Source: Siphonodentalium dalli
Taxonomy: Eukaryota; Mollusca; Scaphopoda; Gadilida; Siphonodentaliidae
Assembly: GCA_032622095.1 (NCBI GenBank)
Contig: CP136065.1
Location: 218,032,151-218,096,150, forward strand
DNA length: 64,000 nucleotides
Direction of reading: 5' to 3'
A model generated the notes under the pieces. It was not told the origin of the DNA. It did no database searches and saw only the letters and a program-made list of their open reading frames with translations. Below are positions 34,966-48,245 of the stretch, piece after piece. How positions within the stretch are numbered: position 1 is the stretch's first letter; each line of letters opens with the position of its first letter. The position numbers were made by a program, and so were the translations under genes.

Positions 34966-36840
34966 CATATTATATACTATTTGAAAGAGGAAGCTCCAAA
35001 ACATTGTATTATCAACTTATCCGGTGTAATAAACTGTGGACATTGTTGTTTTTGTTGAGTTGCCAACACGTTTTGTCATCAAGATTGAAGTGAAAATCAG
35101 TATTATTTTCAATGCAGGGGAATAACTCTATATATTAAAGATAGAGTTCTTCCCCTTCCATTGAAAAAGTTTGAATTTTGTTGCATTCTGGGTGATTTCA
35201 GCAGTTTTCTATTTCTCTGTGGGCATATTCTGAGACACAGATGTTTCGAATAGTAATGAATTATAGTATTTTAATCATATTTTATGGCATAGATTGTTAC
35301 TAAAACCGTATATCAAGTCACTATAAAAAATAATAATCGGCGACTCGAAAATTAAGTGGACACTAAAAGCACGGAGATTGAGATCTACACATATCTGATC
35401 TTGTTAGCGCTGGCACGGCCTAATGTTTAACAGGTTTATCCTGGCAGCGTATAACATTATACGGATAGGGTGTTCAAATTGCTAGGAATTCATCATTATT
35501 CATAGGTTGATAAATACGTTATATAACATTGTACAAATAAAGGTCAATAAATACTTGAAATACCTCCATACGAACAGCTTTGACATTAGATACTGAGATA
35601 AAATTAAACCTAGTCACATATGAGAAGACTGATTGACGTTCCATGTCAAATTTCATATGCAGAACACTTAAAAAATTTGCTGGATTTAGACTAATACATG
35701 TATTCTTGTCTCGCATACTTCCTTTGATATAAGTGGTGTACATGTATAGCGTTTGGCTGACTTCTTAGGTCCCACTCTCCCGAAAGTCTGTCAGAAAACT
35801 CTAGAATAACGCGATAATAATTTGAAATAGCTCTATATATCAATGAATTATTCCTGGAGAAATAAGAGCAGTATTGAATCTCTCGTAAATTTTAATTTAT
35901 ATTTTTAGCATTCGGTTTGTTCGTCCAATATTAGACATCAGCATGAAACCTCCGACATCGCAGCATCTTATAATGATGACAAATCGCTTTTTTAAATATA
36001 GCCTGTTTTGAATCATTAATCGTATTTTAAAATTCTGGACCGCTCCCTGCATTTTTAATTAATCGAGCTAATCTGAGAGCGCCGTCGTGATGTTTATCGT
36101 GCAAAATCACACAGGACGAATCACACAGGACGAATCACACAGGACGAACGTACATGTATAGCAACCTCACAATTTGCTGTTTTGTTTTTATAACATAATT
36201 TAAATATTTAAATAGGATAAAATGACGTCATGTTACAGCCCCCATGAATGGACTCGTTCCTTGCGCTCAGTTTCCATTCTCAACGACTCGGCCATTTCCG
36301 CACTGAGGAAATACCTCTTCCATAAATATAAACCACATATGCCGGTCTATTTCAATCACGTGATTGACCATGTGCATCTACCGGTAAATAAGTCTATTGG
36401 CTGGGAGACTGGTATGTTAAACATGAACACATTATTGCTATTTATCACTATTTATAATGCATGTTCAAGTCTGGGTTGTTGAATTAAATAATTGCACTAT
36501 ATATATTGTATTATCATTCACAGAATAATCACTCAAAAAGCCTCATGCATCACACAATATATACTATATATGCATTAGTATTATGTTGTAATTATCCACA
36601 TGCTCTGTAATATCCTTCGTGGTGAAGAGTAATTAAATTGAATTGAATTTGTATTGGCATGCAGTGAATGAATTCTGCTCCATTCACATCTATTCGTCAA
36701 CTGGTCAAGGTCATCGCCCTATTACCAGGTCGGTATATTGTAGCATTGCGCGGATATGGTTTATATTTATGGAAGAGGTTATATCCTCAGCGAAGAGGAA
36801 AGGGCCGATTGGTTGGGAATGGCTCAGCCTCCTTTACAGG
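34966..36840. other. Intergenic with small repeats; no gene seen
   Basis: 35111-35165 is an inverted repeat (AATGCAGGGGAATAACTCTAT against ATAGAGTTcTTCCCCTtccATT). 35400-35480 matches, in reverse complement, the block at 31370-31450. 36108-36150 has three copies of CACACAGGACGAAT. Open frames at 36222-36482 and 36643-36913 are unrecognised. Confidence 0.45.
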
Positions 36841-37300
36841 AATCAGGGAGCTAAATGTGTTCCAGAGTCGGGGAGCGAGTACACCATGGAATGCTAAAGG
36901 TGACGGTAACTGAAGAATGACATTCACCTGATACATGCGACACTTTATTAAAGTATGACATCGCGTTTAGTTGATTTGTACATCATATCTAAATAATTTA
37001 AACTGGTGAATTAATGGGGGAATAGATTTTTGTGAACGGGAAATTTATTTAACTAGCTGCTGTAGTTCTGTGTTTTTCCAGATCAAATTTGGATGTGGGA
37101 TAGCCCTGTCGTACACTTGGTGATTTATTTTTAAAAAGTAAACACATGAATGACCTATGATTTTTCTTGCATTTTCGTGATCAACTGGTGTCAATCTAGC
37201 TGGGTAAACATCACTGGTATGTCCTGCAGGCTTCAATTCAGTGAATTTGACCGACACGTTAACACTGTCGCCTATGGGAAACCATTTAGTTCAGTGATTA
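36841..37300 (-). repeat. 457-bp dispersed repeat, copy 1
   Basis: It matches 59952-60407 along its whole length, from 'aatcagggagctaaatgtg' to 'accatttagttcagtgatt', with scattered substitutions and small indels. On the minus strand both copies can be read as the related peptide PARxTPVDHENARKIIGH; copy 1 keeps it open for 70 codons (37045-37257). It may be the tail of a transposon-encoded protein, but I recognise no family and see no inverted ends. Confidence 0.75.
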
Positions 37301-38035
37301 CTACACTATGGCGCGACGCTCTAATGGCGGAAGCGTTACATCGTGGAGCTGTACGGAACAGTGCCAGGGACCAGAATACCCCACGAACTGTCAATTACAA
37401 AGTAAAATATGAGTGAAAACTGAATAATGTAAAATCCTTTTTATTCATGGGGGATCATTGTTCGTTGAATCCGTGGTTCGACCCAACCACGAAGTCAAAA
37501 AACAACGAAATTATTTACCCAGAATACATCAGAGAAAATCTAAATACACGAGATCGAAATGAATATCGGGCATGAAGACTGTTTTCGACATGTTGTAAAA
37601 TGGGTTGACATAAAACGCGGAATCGTAAATAATTTTATTAAGATATCAGTCATGATCTAAAACAATATATACATGTACAATTCCAGCTTTTGTGAATCCA
37701 GTTATGATCAATTCCTTCCTATGTGACACTGATTCGATAGCTGTGATCAACCACTTGGCGCGAACGAGTTTTAGTATTGACGTTCTCGTATTCACTGATT
37801 GAAACGAAGATGCTTGTTCGGAGATCGAATTTTGACTTGTCCACATTGTATAACCACGAAGTGGGAGAGATGACTGTTAATTTGTTAGTGACCTATTCAT
37901 AATAGTATCATCAGGCAACACACAAGTGCGTCATTTCGGATTCGCCGTATTTGGTGACACCTATGCTGGTGGGGCTTAGGCTCATATATTGCATGAATCC
38001 GGTACATTTTTCCTCCACTAGGCATTTTGTAACAG
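37301..38035. other. Intergenic, no gene seen
   Basis: No recognisable gene, repeat or RNA before the tandem arrays. Confidence 0.4.
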
Positions 38036-38500
38036 TGTTACAAGTGTTACAAGTGTTACAAGTGTTACAAATGATTTAAAGTCCCAGTAGAAAACCGCAG
38101 CCTATTTTTTTCTACCGTGTTCAGTGTAGCGACATGTTACAATGTGTTACAAGTGTTACATTATTTCTGAGATACCAGAGAGACCGCTCGTAGACGGGTG
38201 TTACAAGTGTTACAAATGTTACAAATGATTTAAAGTCCCAGTAGAAAACCGCAGCATATTTTATTCCTACCGTCTCAGCGTAGCGACATGTTACAACGCG
38301 TTACAAGTTTTACAATATTTTCTGAGATACCAGAGAGACATCTCGTAGATGGGTGTTACAAGTGTTACAAATGTTACAAATGATTTAAAGTCCCAGTAGA
38401 AAACCGCAGCCTATTTTATTTCTACCGTGTTCAGTGTAGCGACATGTTACAAAGCGTTACAAGTGTTACATTATTTCTGAGATACCAGAGAGACTAAACT
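38036..38500. repeat. Tandem array, ~154-bp unit x3
   Basis: 'gatttaaagtcccagtagaa' recurs at 38073, 38227 and 38382. Each unit also holds short GTGTTACAA repeats, 'cagtgtagcgacatgttaca' and 'gagataccagagaga'. Within the unit, GTTACAA(GT) forms a lower-level 9-bp repeat. Confidence 0.9.
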
Positions 38501-38504
38501 TATT

Positions 38505-39412
38505 ACCTGGTTTAGTACAGAAAGGGCTAAACTTATTACCTGAACATTTCCCATGGGATAACTACTCGTCAATGATGCTTTAGTATAGAAAGGGTTAAGT
38601 TTATTATCTGAATATTTTCTATGGGATAACTACTCATCATGATGCTTTAGTATAGGAAGGATTATATTTATTTTCTGAACATTGCCTATGGGATAACTAC
38701 TCATCAATGATGCTTTAGTAGACAGGATCGAACTTATTATCTGAACTTTTCCTATGTGATAACTACTCGTCAATGATGGTTTAGTACAGAAAGGGTTAAA
38801 CTTATTACCTGAACATTTCCCATGGGATAACTACTCGTCATTGATGCTTTAGTATATAAAGGGTTAAGTTTATTATCTGAACATTTAATACGTGATAACT
38901 ACTCGTCAATGATGGTTTAGTATAGAAAGGGTTAAACTTATTATAAGAACATTTCCTGTGGGATAACTACTCGTCAATGATGGTTTAGTATAGGAAGGGT
39001 TAAACTTATTGGAAGAACATCTCATATGGGATAACTACTCATATGTGATGCTTTAGTATAGAAAGGGTTGAACTTAATATCTGAACATTTCCTATGGGAT
39101 AACTACTCGTCAATGATGCTTTGGTGTAGGAAGGGTTAAACTTTTTATCTGAACATTTCCTGTGGGATAACTACTCGTTAATGATGCTTTAGTATAGGAA
39201 GGGTTAAACTGTTTATATGAACATTTCATATGGGATAACTACTCGTCAATGATGCTTTAGTATAGAAAGGGTTAAACTTATTATCTGAACATTTCCTATG
39301 GGATAACTACTCGTCAATGATGCTTTAGTATAGGAAGGTTAAACTTTTTATCTCAACATTTCCTATGGGATATCAACTCACCAATGATGCTTTAGTATAG
39401 ACAGGGTTAAGT
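38505..39412. repeat. Minisatellite, ~68-bp unit x13
   Basis: The unit runs TTTAGTATAGAAAGGGTTAA, then ACTTATTATCTGAACATTTC, then CTATGGGATAACTACTCGTC, then AATGATGC. About 13 units with point differences and small indels. It follows the 154-bp array directly. A related single unit lies in reverse complement near 52825-52930. Confidence 0.9.
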
Positions 39413-40610
39413 TGTGTCACGTCATCAAAATCGACCTATTAAAGATGTATTCAGGATTCCAAACCAATTTTTACGAAACCTATTTTACTTTTTATTTTGA
39501 TTATATTGTAGGGTGTGTTGTAGATCTGTATGCAGATCTGTGTGAAGTCACGTGTCGCAGATTACTGTGATCACAACATGATTACTGATAGTGAACGCGT
39601 GCTCATCAGTACTCTGGTAATTGACAATTCACTATGAGTCGTGTCAGTTTAGGCCAGACAAAAAAAATGAATCAACTATCATCAGACCAAAGCAGTTTAT
39701 TCTTACACCAGTTGGTAATGGTTCGAAGACAGGCTGAAAGTCGCATGAGAACAAATCACATAGGAATACACAAAAAAACAACAGTGTACACAAATAGAGC
39801 TACTTCATATACGACCCCTATCACACGAATGTGCGGAATTTCCCAACTAATCACAACTTTGTGAGCATATAATAACACAATGACCCAGATTATGTGCTGC
39901 GCTAGTCAACGTCGTTGATAGCGGCCTTGTTATGCTATGCTTTTTGCGGTCGCCCTGTTGTTCACTGAGTGTACTAAGGTATTACCAAACTCCAAGAAGA
40001 ACAAATATTAATAAGATATACAGTATATAGTAAAAACATTACTTTAAGTACTTTGTCACCACACGTACCAGCACACAGGTTCTCGGTTGCACAGTGTAAA
40101 ATACATGGGTTGAAATGACAAAGAAAGATTAAGCACATTCGCCAAGCCCGAGTAACAATTAATCAATTCAGATTTTCCTGCCGCAATGCCTCGGTGTTGA
40201 CCGTGACTTATAACGGACACGATTTTTGCTCACACGAACGAATACCGTTTCTTTCTGTGTGCATTTCTATATCAACCCGTTTACACTATAGTATGCGTGT
40301 AGAACTGTATACAGATATACAGCAAGGTAAACAGATCCCGTATAGAATAACATGTTAGAAGAAGTTCTACAATACGCCATTTTTGTTCGATATTGAATTT
40401 TTCTATGCATTTATTTCATACAGTTTCGATGTTTTAGAGGAATGCTAACAATTATTCTGTTATTTTTTCAATAGCAAAATTATATTGGTCCAGTTTACGT
40501 GTCATATCTTATTTTCAACAGAAAAATAAGCAGAAAACGATGTTAGATTAGATTTGTTATGTTGTTGTTGTTATTGTTGTCGTCGTTGTCGTTATTGTTG
40601 TTATTGCTGA

Positions 40611-40646
<36 letters not shown>

Positions 40647-41814
40647 CGTTGTTTCTGTTGTCGTTGTTGTTACTGTTGTTGTTGCAACTGGAGGTCGGGA
40701 ATTGCGCGAAGAGAAATTAATATTCCTATTTTAAGCCACGATGTGGCTCTTTTGTCAGATAAGCCGCGCACATATGACCCTCCAAATCAGGTCAGCGTGT
40801 TCGTATATATAGTTATATGTATATCATACATCTAATGACACATCCAATATTCAGGAAACATTCACTCAAAAACCACTTAGCGTCTTTCATGACATTGAAT
40901 CTTTAAATATATCTCCCAGGTTGTAACCGGAAGCAAATTGTCCAAGAGTGTTAAATGCCGTATGATTGATTATCGATGATCATGTAGAGATAAGGACAAC
41001 TCTGTTATCCCGATTAAGTGTATGGCGGCCATGTTGGTCAGAGATTATATAGGATGGTGATGAGTACAAGCAAGCTCCCTACTGTTTGATTAGTATTTTC
41101 TTGTCGCAGCTATATGACATCTTGACATCAATTTGTAGCCATGTGTTTCCATTCCGGTGACACATGTCAGCCGTATGTAGGTCAGCCGTACTGTCTGACT
41201 TCAAGCGAGATGTCATAAAGCCTTGTGCCGGTTTGAAGCCTGAAGTTATATACTCGCTTTTGTGACACTCCGGTCCCATTCTGCAGATCAAAATGCTATA
41301 ACAAACTCAATGCAGGGTTTTCCTCCCATGCTGACCCGGGGGGGGGGGGGGGGTAAAGCATTGTTTTCCGGACACGTATGAGGGGTGCATGGGTTGGTGG
41401 TCAAGGGTCACAAAAAGAATATTTTCCACAACTCAAATTTTTCTCCCTCCATATTTATTTTTATTTTATTTTATTGCCTTAAGAAGGCGCCCTATTCGTG
41501 AATTTTCAAAAAATCTCAATTTCTAACTATCAATTTGAAGAAAAAAATATTATATTTCATAACCAAGGTATGCTATAGTAATATAACAACACATGTTTAT
41601 CCTCACAATGTGAGAATATAGAGATGTAACTCAATAGCTATCTTTTTTTTTGTGGAGTATTTAAGATTAATGTATGACGTAAGTTCTCGGCCTTCGGTCC
41701 TCGGTGATGATGGGGATGGGGAGCTAGGGACACCAGCATTTATAAAACCTTGTTGGTTACTAAAATCCTCTCAATTGATATTTGACATTTAGATGATGCG
41801 AGGAAACTTGATCA
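39413..41814. other. Intergenic with TTG microsatellite; no gene seen
   Basis: A (TTG)n/(TTGTTGTCG)n microsatellite spans about 40557-40686, and a run of about 17 G lies at 41338-41354. No supportable coding sequence; the frames at 39634-39864 (+) and 41079-41291 (-) lack recognisable features. Confidence 0.5.
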
Positions 41815-44278
41815 GTGAGTACTCATGCATTATCCAATCTAAAGAGAGTACTCATGCATTATTCAATCTAAAGAGAGTACTCAGGCATTATTCAATCTAA
41901 AGAGAGTACTCAGGCATTATCCAATCTAAAGTGAGTACTCAGGCATAATCCAATCTAAAGTGAGTACTCAGACATTATTCAATCTAAAGAGAGTACTCAG
42001 GCATTATTCAATCTAAAGAGAGTACTCAGGCATTATCCAGTCTAAAGAGAGTAATCAGGCATTATCCAATCTAAAGAGAGTACTCATGCATTATCCAATA
42101 TAAAGTGAATACTCAGGCATTATCCAATCTAAAGAGAGTACTCAGGCATTATTCAATCTAAAGAGAGTACTCAGGCATTATCCAATCTAAAGTGAGTACT
42201 CAGGCATTATCCAATCTAAAGTGAGTACTCAGGCATTATTCAATCTAAACAGAGTACTCATGCATTATCCAATCTAAAGAGAGTACTCAGGCATTATTCA
42301 ATCTAAAGTGAGTACTCAGGCATTATCCAATCTAAAGTGAGTACTCAGGCATTATCAAATATAAAGTGAGTACTCAGATATTATCCAATCTAAAGAGAGT
42401 ACTCAGGCATTATTCAATCTAAAGAGAGTACTCAGGCATTATTCAATCTAAAGAGAGTACTCAGGCATTATCCAATCTAAAGTGAGTACTCATGCATAAT
42501 CCAATCTAAAGTGAGTACTCAGACATTATTCAATCTAAAGAGAGTACTCAGGCATTATTCAATCTAAAGAGATTACTCAGGCATTATCCAATCTAAAGAG
42601 AGTAATCAGGCATTATCCAATCTAAAGAGAGTACTTATGCATTATCCAATCTAAAGTGAATACTCAGGCATTATCCAATCTAAAGAGAGTACTCAGGCAT
42701 TATTCAATCTAAAGTGAGTACTCATGCATTATTCAATCTAAACAGAGTACTCATGCATTATCCAATCTAAAGAGAGTACTCAGGCATTATTCAATCTAAA
42801 GTGAGTACTCAGGCATTATCCAATCTAAAGTGAGTACTCAGGCATTATCAAATATAAAGTGAGTACTCAGATATTATCCAATCTAAAGAGTGTACTCAGG
42901 CATTATTCAATCTAAAGAGAGTACTCAGGCATTATTCAATCTAAAGTGAGTACTCAGGCATTATCCCATCTAAAGAGAGTACTCAGGCATTATCCAATCT
43001 AAAGAGAGTACTCAGGCATTATCCAATCTAAAGTGAGTACTCAGGCATTATTCAATCTAAAGAGAGTACTCAGGCATTAGCCAATCTAAAGTGAGTACTC
43101 AGACATTATCCAATCTAAAGAGAGTACTCAGGCATTATCCAATCTAAAGAGAGTACTCATGCATTATTCAATCTAAAGTGAGTACTCAGGCATTATTCAA
43201 TCTAAAGTGAGTACTCAGGAATTATCCAATCTAAAGTGAGTACTCAGGCATTATCCAATCTAAAGTGAGTACTCAGGCATTATCCAATCTAAAGTGAGTA
43301 CTCAGGCAGTATCCAATCTAAAATTTGAGTACTCAGGCATTATCCAATCTAAAGAGAGTACTCAGACATTATTCAATATAAAGTGAGTACTCATGCATTA
43401 TCCAATCTAAAGAGAGTACTCATACATTATTCAATCTAAAGTGAGTACTCAGGCATTATCCAATATAAAGTGAGTACTCATGCATTATCCAATCTAAAGT
43501 GAGTACTCAGGCATTATTCAATCTAAAGTGAGTATTCATGCATTATTCAATCTAAAGTGAGTATTCAGGCATTATTCAATCTAAAGTGAGTACTCAGGCA
43601 TTATCCAATCTAAAGTGAGTACTCGGGCATTATCCAATCTAAAGTGAGTACTCAGGCATTATTCAATCTAAAGTGAGTACTCAGGCATTATCCAATCTAA
43701 AGTGAGTACTCAGGCATTATCCAATCTAAAGTGAGTACTCAGGCATTATTCAATCTAACGTGAGTACTCAGGCATTATTCAATCTAAAGTGAGTACTCGG
43801 GCATTATTCAATCTAAAGTGAGTACTCATGCATTATCCAATCTAAAGAGAGTACTCAGGCATTATCCAATCTAAAGTGAGTACTCAGGAATTATCCAATC
43901 TAAAGAGAGTACTCAGGCATTATTCAATCTAAAGAGAGTACTCAGGCATTATTCAATCTAAAGAGAGTACTCAGGCATTATCCAATCTAAAGAGAGTACT
44001 CAGGCATTATCCAATCTAAAGAGAGTACTCAGGCATTATTCAATCTAAAGAGAGTACTCAGGCATTATTCAATCTAAAGTGAGTACTCATGCGTTCAATC
44101 TAAAGTGAGTACTCAGGCATTATCCAATCTAAAGAGAGTACTCATGCATTATCTTATCTAAAGTGAGTACTCAGGCATTATCCAGTCTAAAGTGAGTACT
44201 CAGGCATTATCCAATCTAAAGTGAGTACTCAGGCATTATCCAATCTAAAGAGAGTACTCAGGCATTATTCAATCTAAA
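41815..44278. repeat. 29-bp minisatellite, ~85 units, with 551-bp higher order
   Basis: The unit is AGTACTCAGGCATTATCCAA then TCTAAAGTG. Its length, 2464 bp, is almost exactly 85 x 29. Units differ mainly at three two-state sites: AGAGAG or AGTGAG, CAGG or CATG, and TTATC or TTATT. Rare variants mark a higher order: CATAATCC at 41944 and 42495, and GTAATCAGGC at 42051 and 42602, both 551 bp (19 units) apart. No frame is kept. Confidence 0.95.
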
Positions 44279-44308
44279 CCTGCGCAGCTCCCGTAATTAA
44301 AGGGTTAA
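44279..44308 (+). mobile_element. Solo end of a short-type hairpin MITE
   Basis: 'tgcgcagctcccgtaattaa' followed by AGGGTTAA matches the right ends at 14270-14304, 56495-56527 and 60876-60913. It abuts the last unit of the 29-bp minisatellite. Confidence 0.5.
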
Positions 44309-44689
44309 TGCGTTTGTTGATATGGCACGAGTACCACCGCGGAAGTATAGAACGATGGCACACGTGTCGTTTCGACACACCCAATTTAACAGACATGTCG
44401 TTCTGTGTTCCTCATACACCATCCGTCATAGAATCCGTGAAATGAAAAAATTTATTCAGGCCCATACAGGGCTTGTTTGTTCATGTGTGGTGATGCTATT
44501 ATTTATTAGTTCCGGTTTCATAGTTGACGCGAACGTCATTTATGTCATGTCATGTGACATCAGCGGAATGCAAGTGTGTCATACGAATCTGGCAATGTGA
44601 TACATCGTGAATACGGTTATTCTTGGAACAAGCGTGTGATTCATTGCGTTATAGTATATATATTGGAATGCATACGCATATGCAATCAA
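44309..44689. other. Intergenic, no gene recognised
   Basis: The frame 44322-44600 (+) has a hydrophobic stretch (CSCVVMLLFISSGFIVDA) but no family features or coding context. Confidence 0.3.
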
Positions 44690-46380
44690 CGTATTTGTGT
44701 TGCATGTATGGCTTATAAAATTGTAAGTGGCCGAACAACATACTGTATAAATTCGCGAAGCGAAATTATACCAAGAAGCTTGTTTGGCCACTTACAATTT
44801 TATAAACCCATAAATGGAACAACAATACGTTTATTGATTATGATTACGTCGGCACATTAATTTCAATATATGAGAAAGAATTATTTAAAATCTGTCTGTT
44901 GTAAAAAATTATTATTTCCGTTTGTCCAGTATCCCATTCGATCGATTGAACGAAATTTATTGGACGATTTTGTCAACGTAGAAAATGCGCGATAAAAGAT
45001 GTTCAAGGCAGCTCAAGTCAAGATTGACTTGAATATAAATAAAATGAAACTGACGCGGAGGAAGAACTAACAATTCTGTCATTAAAAAAAATCACTTTTC
45101 GAATAGGGAATTACTGTATGAATTTGACATGAATCCGCCTAATACATTGACTTTCTGCAATTACATCACGAATTTGAAATTACGTCTTCGAAAATTGAAT
45201 TTGAAGTTTGCCGAATCGCAGTAGGCTGTCAACCATACAATTGTTACATGTGAAGTCAGTTATCACCACATTTTATTTCGCAACAATTTGGAGATAAATT
45301 ATTGTTTGGCAACTTTTCTTATTAAAACATGCAACAAAGGGATCAGTTTTTACTTTGAAGCGAACACTTTCAATTCGCCGAGAAAGGATCGGTAACCAAG
45401 GACCTTTGTGCACCAGAAACACTCGCCCCAGGGACAATCGATTCGCGCGTATGTTAACCCCTCCCTGAATTCCTACGCTGGTGACTCGGTCACTTACATC
45501 TGTATCGAGAAATACCAGCAACAAGTAACTAAGGCGTTAGGATTTGTCCAATCAGAATCGAGGAAAATGAAAGAGAAAAATAGAGGTTTAATTATATATG
45601 CAACCTTATTTTTTTTTGCATTTATGGGCTTATAAATTTGTAAGTGGCCGAACAACATACTGTCTAAATTCCCGAAGCGAAATTGTACGAAATCGGCCAT
45701 TTACAATCTTATAAGCCAACAAATGCAACAAGAATGCGTTTGGTTGCTTATAATTGTGACCCGGCACATTAATTTCAGCATATTAGAAAGAATAATCTGT
45801 TTGTTGTAAAAAAAAAAACGCAATTTCCGTTAGCCGAGCAAGTTCGAACGATTGGACGAAATTGTATTGGCCGATTTTGCCAACGAAGAAAATGCGCGAT
45901 GAAAGACGTTCAAGGCCTCTTAAGTCAAGATCGACTTGAATGCAAATAAAATTAATGTGACGCAGAGGAACTACTAATAATTGTGTCATTAAAAAAATAC
46001 TTTTAGAATTGGAAATACAAATTAGAAACTATATGAATTTGACCTGAAACCGCCTAATATATTTACATTCTGCAATTATAATTAATTGATATCATGAATT
46101 TGAAATTAGGCATTCGAGAATTTAATTTTAAGTTTGACGATTCGCAGTAAGCTGTTAACCATCTAAATGTTACAGTTGAAGCCAGTTATCAACACAGCCA
46201 TGTAATTTGCCAACAATTTGGAGATAAATTATTGTTAGTCCTCTGTTATATCAACACATGAAACACAGCGATAAGTTTTTACTTTGATGCGAACACTTTC
46301 AATTCAATGAGAAAGGATCGGTAACAATGGACACACCATAAACATTCTAAGAAAATTTGACTCGCGCGAATACTCAGTAA
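44690..46380 (+). repeat. Two tandem copies of a ~900-bp hairpin-bearing repeat
   Basis: Copy 1 (about 44690-45600) and copy 2 (about 45600-46380) align in order: 'gtaagtggccgaacaacata', 'gaagcgaaatt', 'gcacattaatttca', 'agaaaatgcgcgat', 'ttgccaacaatttggag'-type, 'gaaaggatcggtaac'. Each begins with a palindrome whose arms are GCTTATAAAATTGTAAGTGG-like (44709-44805; 45628-45722). Part of copy 1's end ('attcctacgctggtgactcg', 45469) reappears at 52481, just past the foldback element, suggesting copy 2 was split by that insertion. Confidence 0.75.
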
Positions 46381-46589
46381 AGACATACTACGGACTTGTT
46401 CGTATTCGTGAAACTGATAACTTAGTGTCCAGGCGCTATGCTAACTGGAGGAATGTAGCATTCTATTATAATCGCGGAAATTGTGTGTCAACTTGGATAT
46501 AATATTTGTACAAAAACAATTAACTACTTTGAACAATATTATTCTCCATTTCTATTTTTATCACCATATATCTGAGTGTTTCACATTAC

Positions 46590-48245
46590 TTTAAAGACAC
46601 GGGCGGTGTTGGCGGTGGGTATGCTGTTAAAATATTCACCTCCGTCAAAACCCGCCATAAACAGAAGGAATAGTAAGATATAGAGATACTTTGTTCTTAT
46701 GCCAATCAGAAATATGGCATAAACAGTATGTTATTGTAATCCCCCCTTTGTTATGTAAACAAAACGTTACGTTTCCTGGCTTTTGTTAAGACCCGGGTAA
46801 ACATAAAGAGCGTTATTTGTTACTGTTTCCCTGATATGGAAATAATAAAGAGCGTTTATATAATTTGTGTGTGATTAACCAATATAATTGCGCTGTGTTA
46901 TGTAAACAGAAGCAAAACTTATGTAACACGAGCAGTCTCTTGTTTTCGTACACCATCGTACGTCTTGACGACAATATACTATAGTCTAGGAAAATATGGA
47001 CATAGGTGTCGCCTGGAGAGGGAATTTATGAGACCTACATTTTTGGTTAACATGAACACTTAACTTTCGGAATCCGTATGTTGGATAGGCGGACTTTTTT
47101 CGCACCGCGTGGTTTTATTGAGGCACCTGGTGATAAAAATCGGTCATTTTTTAAATAAAGCCGACATATTTGACAGAGTATATTCACACCTTTTGAGAAG
47201 AGATATTCGTCAAATTTTGATACTTGTGAATGGGGCGACAACCAGAGTAGGGTAATACATGTAACAATTGAATCTCGGCGCGAGAGTCATGACGCCATGT
47301 GACGTCAAACAATATTTAGGGTGAGAAGAATATGTCGATTCACGCAAAGCGTTGTCTTTCGTTTCTTATAAAATCAGAAGTAAGATAGTTATGCCCAATT
47401 ATTTTATACCATGGATAACTACTGCCAATTAGCTATGTTCTAATATATCACTTATCGCTGTTGGTCGCATTATTTTTTATCAAAGGCAGAAAAATCAACC
47501 CTCCCCCTAAAGATGAGAGGCGTCAGTCTGTGGTGTAAGGCACACAGAACGCACGATTATGTGCCAAATTGCGAAATTAACACAACGACCGTTGATGGAC
47601 TGCTAAGGTATTGTCTAATAGATATGTGTAGATCGACACAGTCGAATATTTCAGTAACAATATTACATAATGTACCTCCTGACTAAAGTTTTTAACAAAT
47701 TTTAGATTTTTTCCCCAAAAAGATAATCTGAAATGCATTTTGTATTCTTCCGGGAGGCAAAAATGAAAATATTGTATTAAGGGTGGAGATAATTAGTGTA
47801 TACGGTAATTTCATTCCGTCTTTGTTTAAAAACTGGCCTGATAACCCAAGAAGGCTGCCAATATGGTGGCCGGTATATAGGTGGGAATTGTGAAATTTGT
47901 AAGAACGCACGATTACTTGCCAAAATGACTTAACTAACACAACGGCCGTTGATAAACTGCTAGAGTTTTATGTAATATATATATCCCGATCCATCGACTA
48001 GAAAATTTAAGTGAAACCGGTACACAAAGCACCTCCTGGCCCCAATTTTTAATTACATATTTAATTAGTTTAGTCCAAAACTAATCGAAAACCTATTTTT
48101 GTCATCTTCTCGAAATGCATAAAGACTATAATGCAGCGTGGGTGGATAAAATTTGCATGTACGATAATTTCATGCCGTCGGCGGTTACTACGTGACATAT
48201 TAACCCCAAGATGGCTGCCAATACGGTGGCCGGTATATAGATGGC
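46590..48245 (+). repeat. Left arm of the foldback element
   Basis: It contains the terminal ~400 bp shared with 2193-2696, a unique stretch, then two subunits (about 47515-47900 and 47905-48250) sharing 'aacgcacgattatgtgccaa', 'aacacaacgaccgttgat', 'acctcctg' and 'ctgccaatatggtggccggt'. Minus-strand frames here repeat a TGHHIGSLLG-like peptide in both subunits, but no protein family is recognised. Confidence 0.8.

Noticed and set aside
41815-44278. 29-bp repeats with regular spacing as a CRISPR array
   Set aside because: Repeats are contiguous without unique spacers, no cas genes are present, and the context is an animal genome. It is a minisatellite.
44322-44600. Possible small membrane protein
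   Set aside because: One hydrophobic stretch only, no homologous family, no splice or promoter context; left as unassigned.
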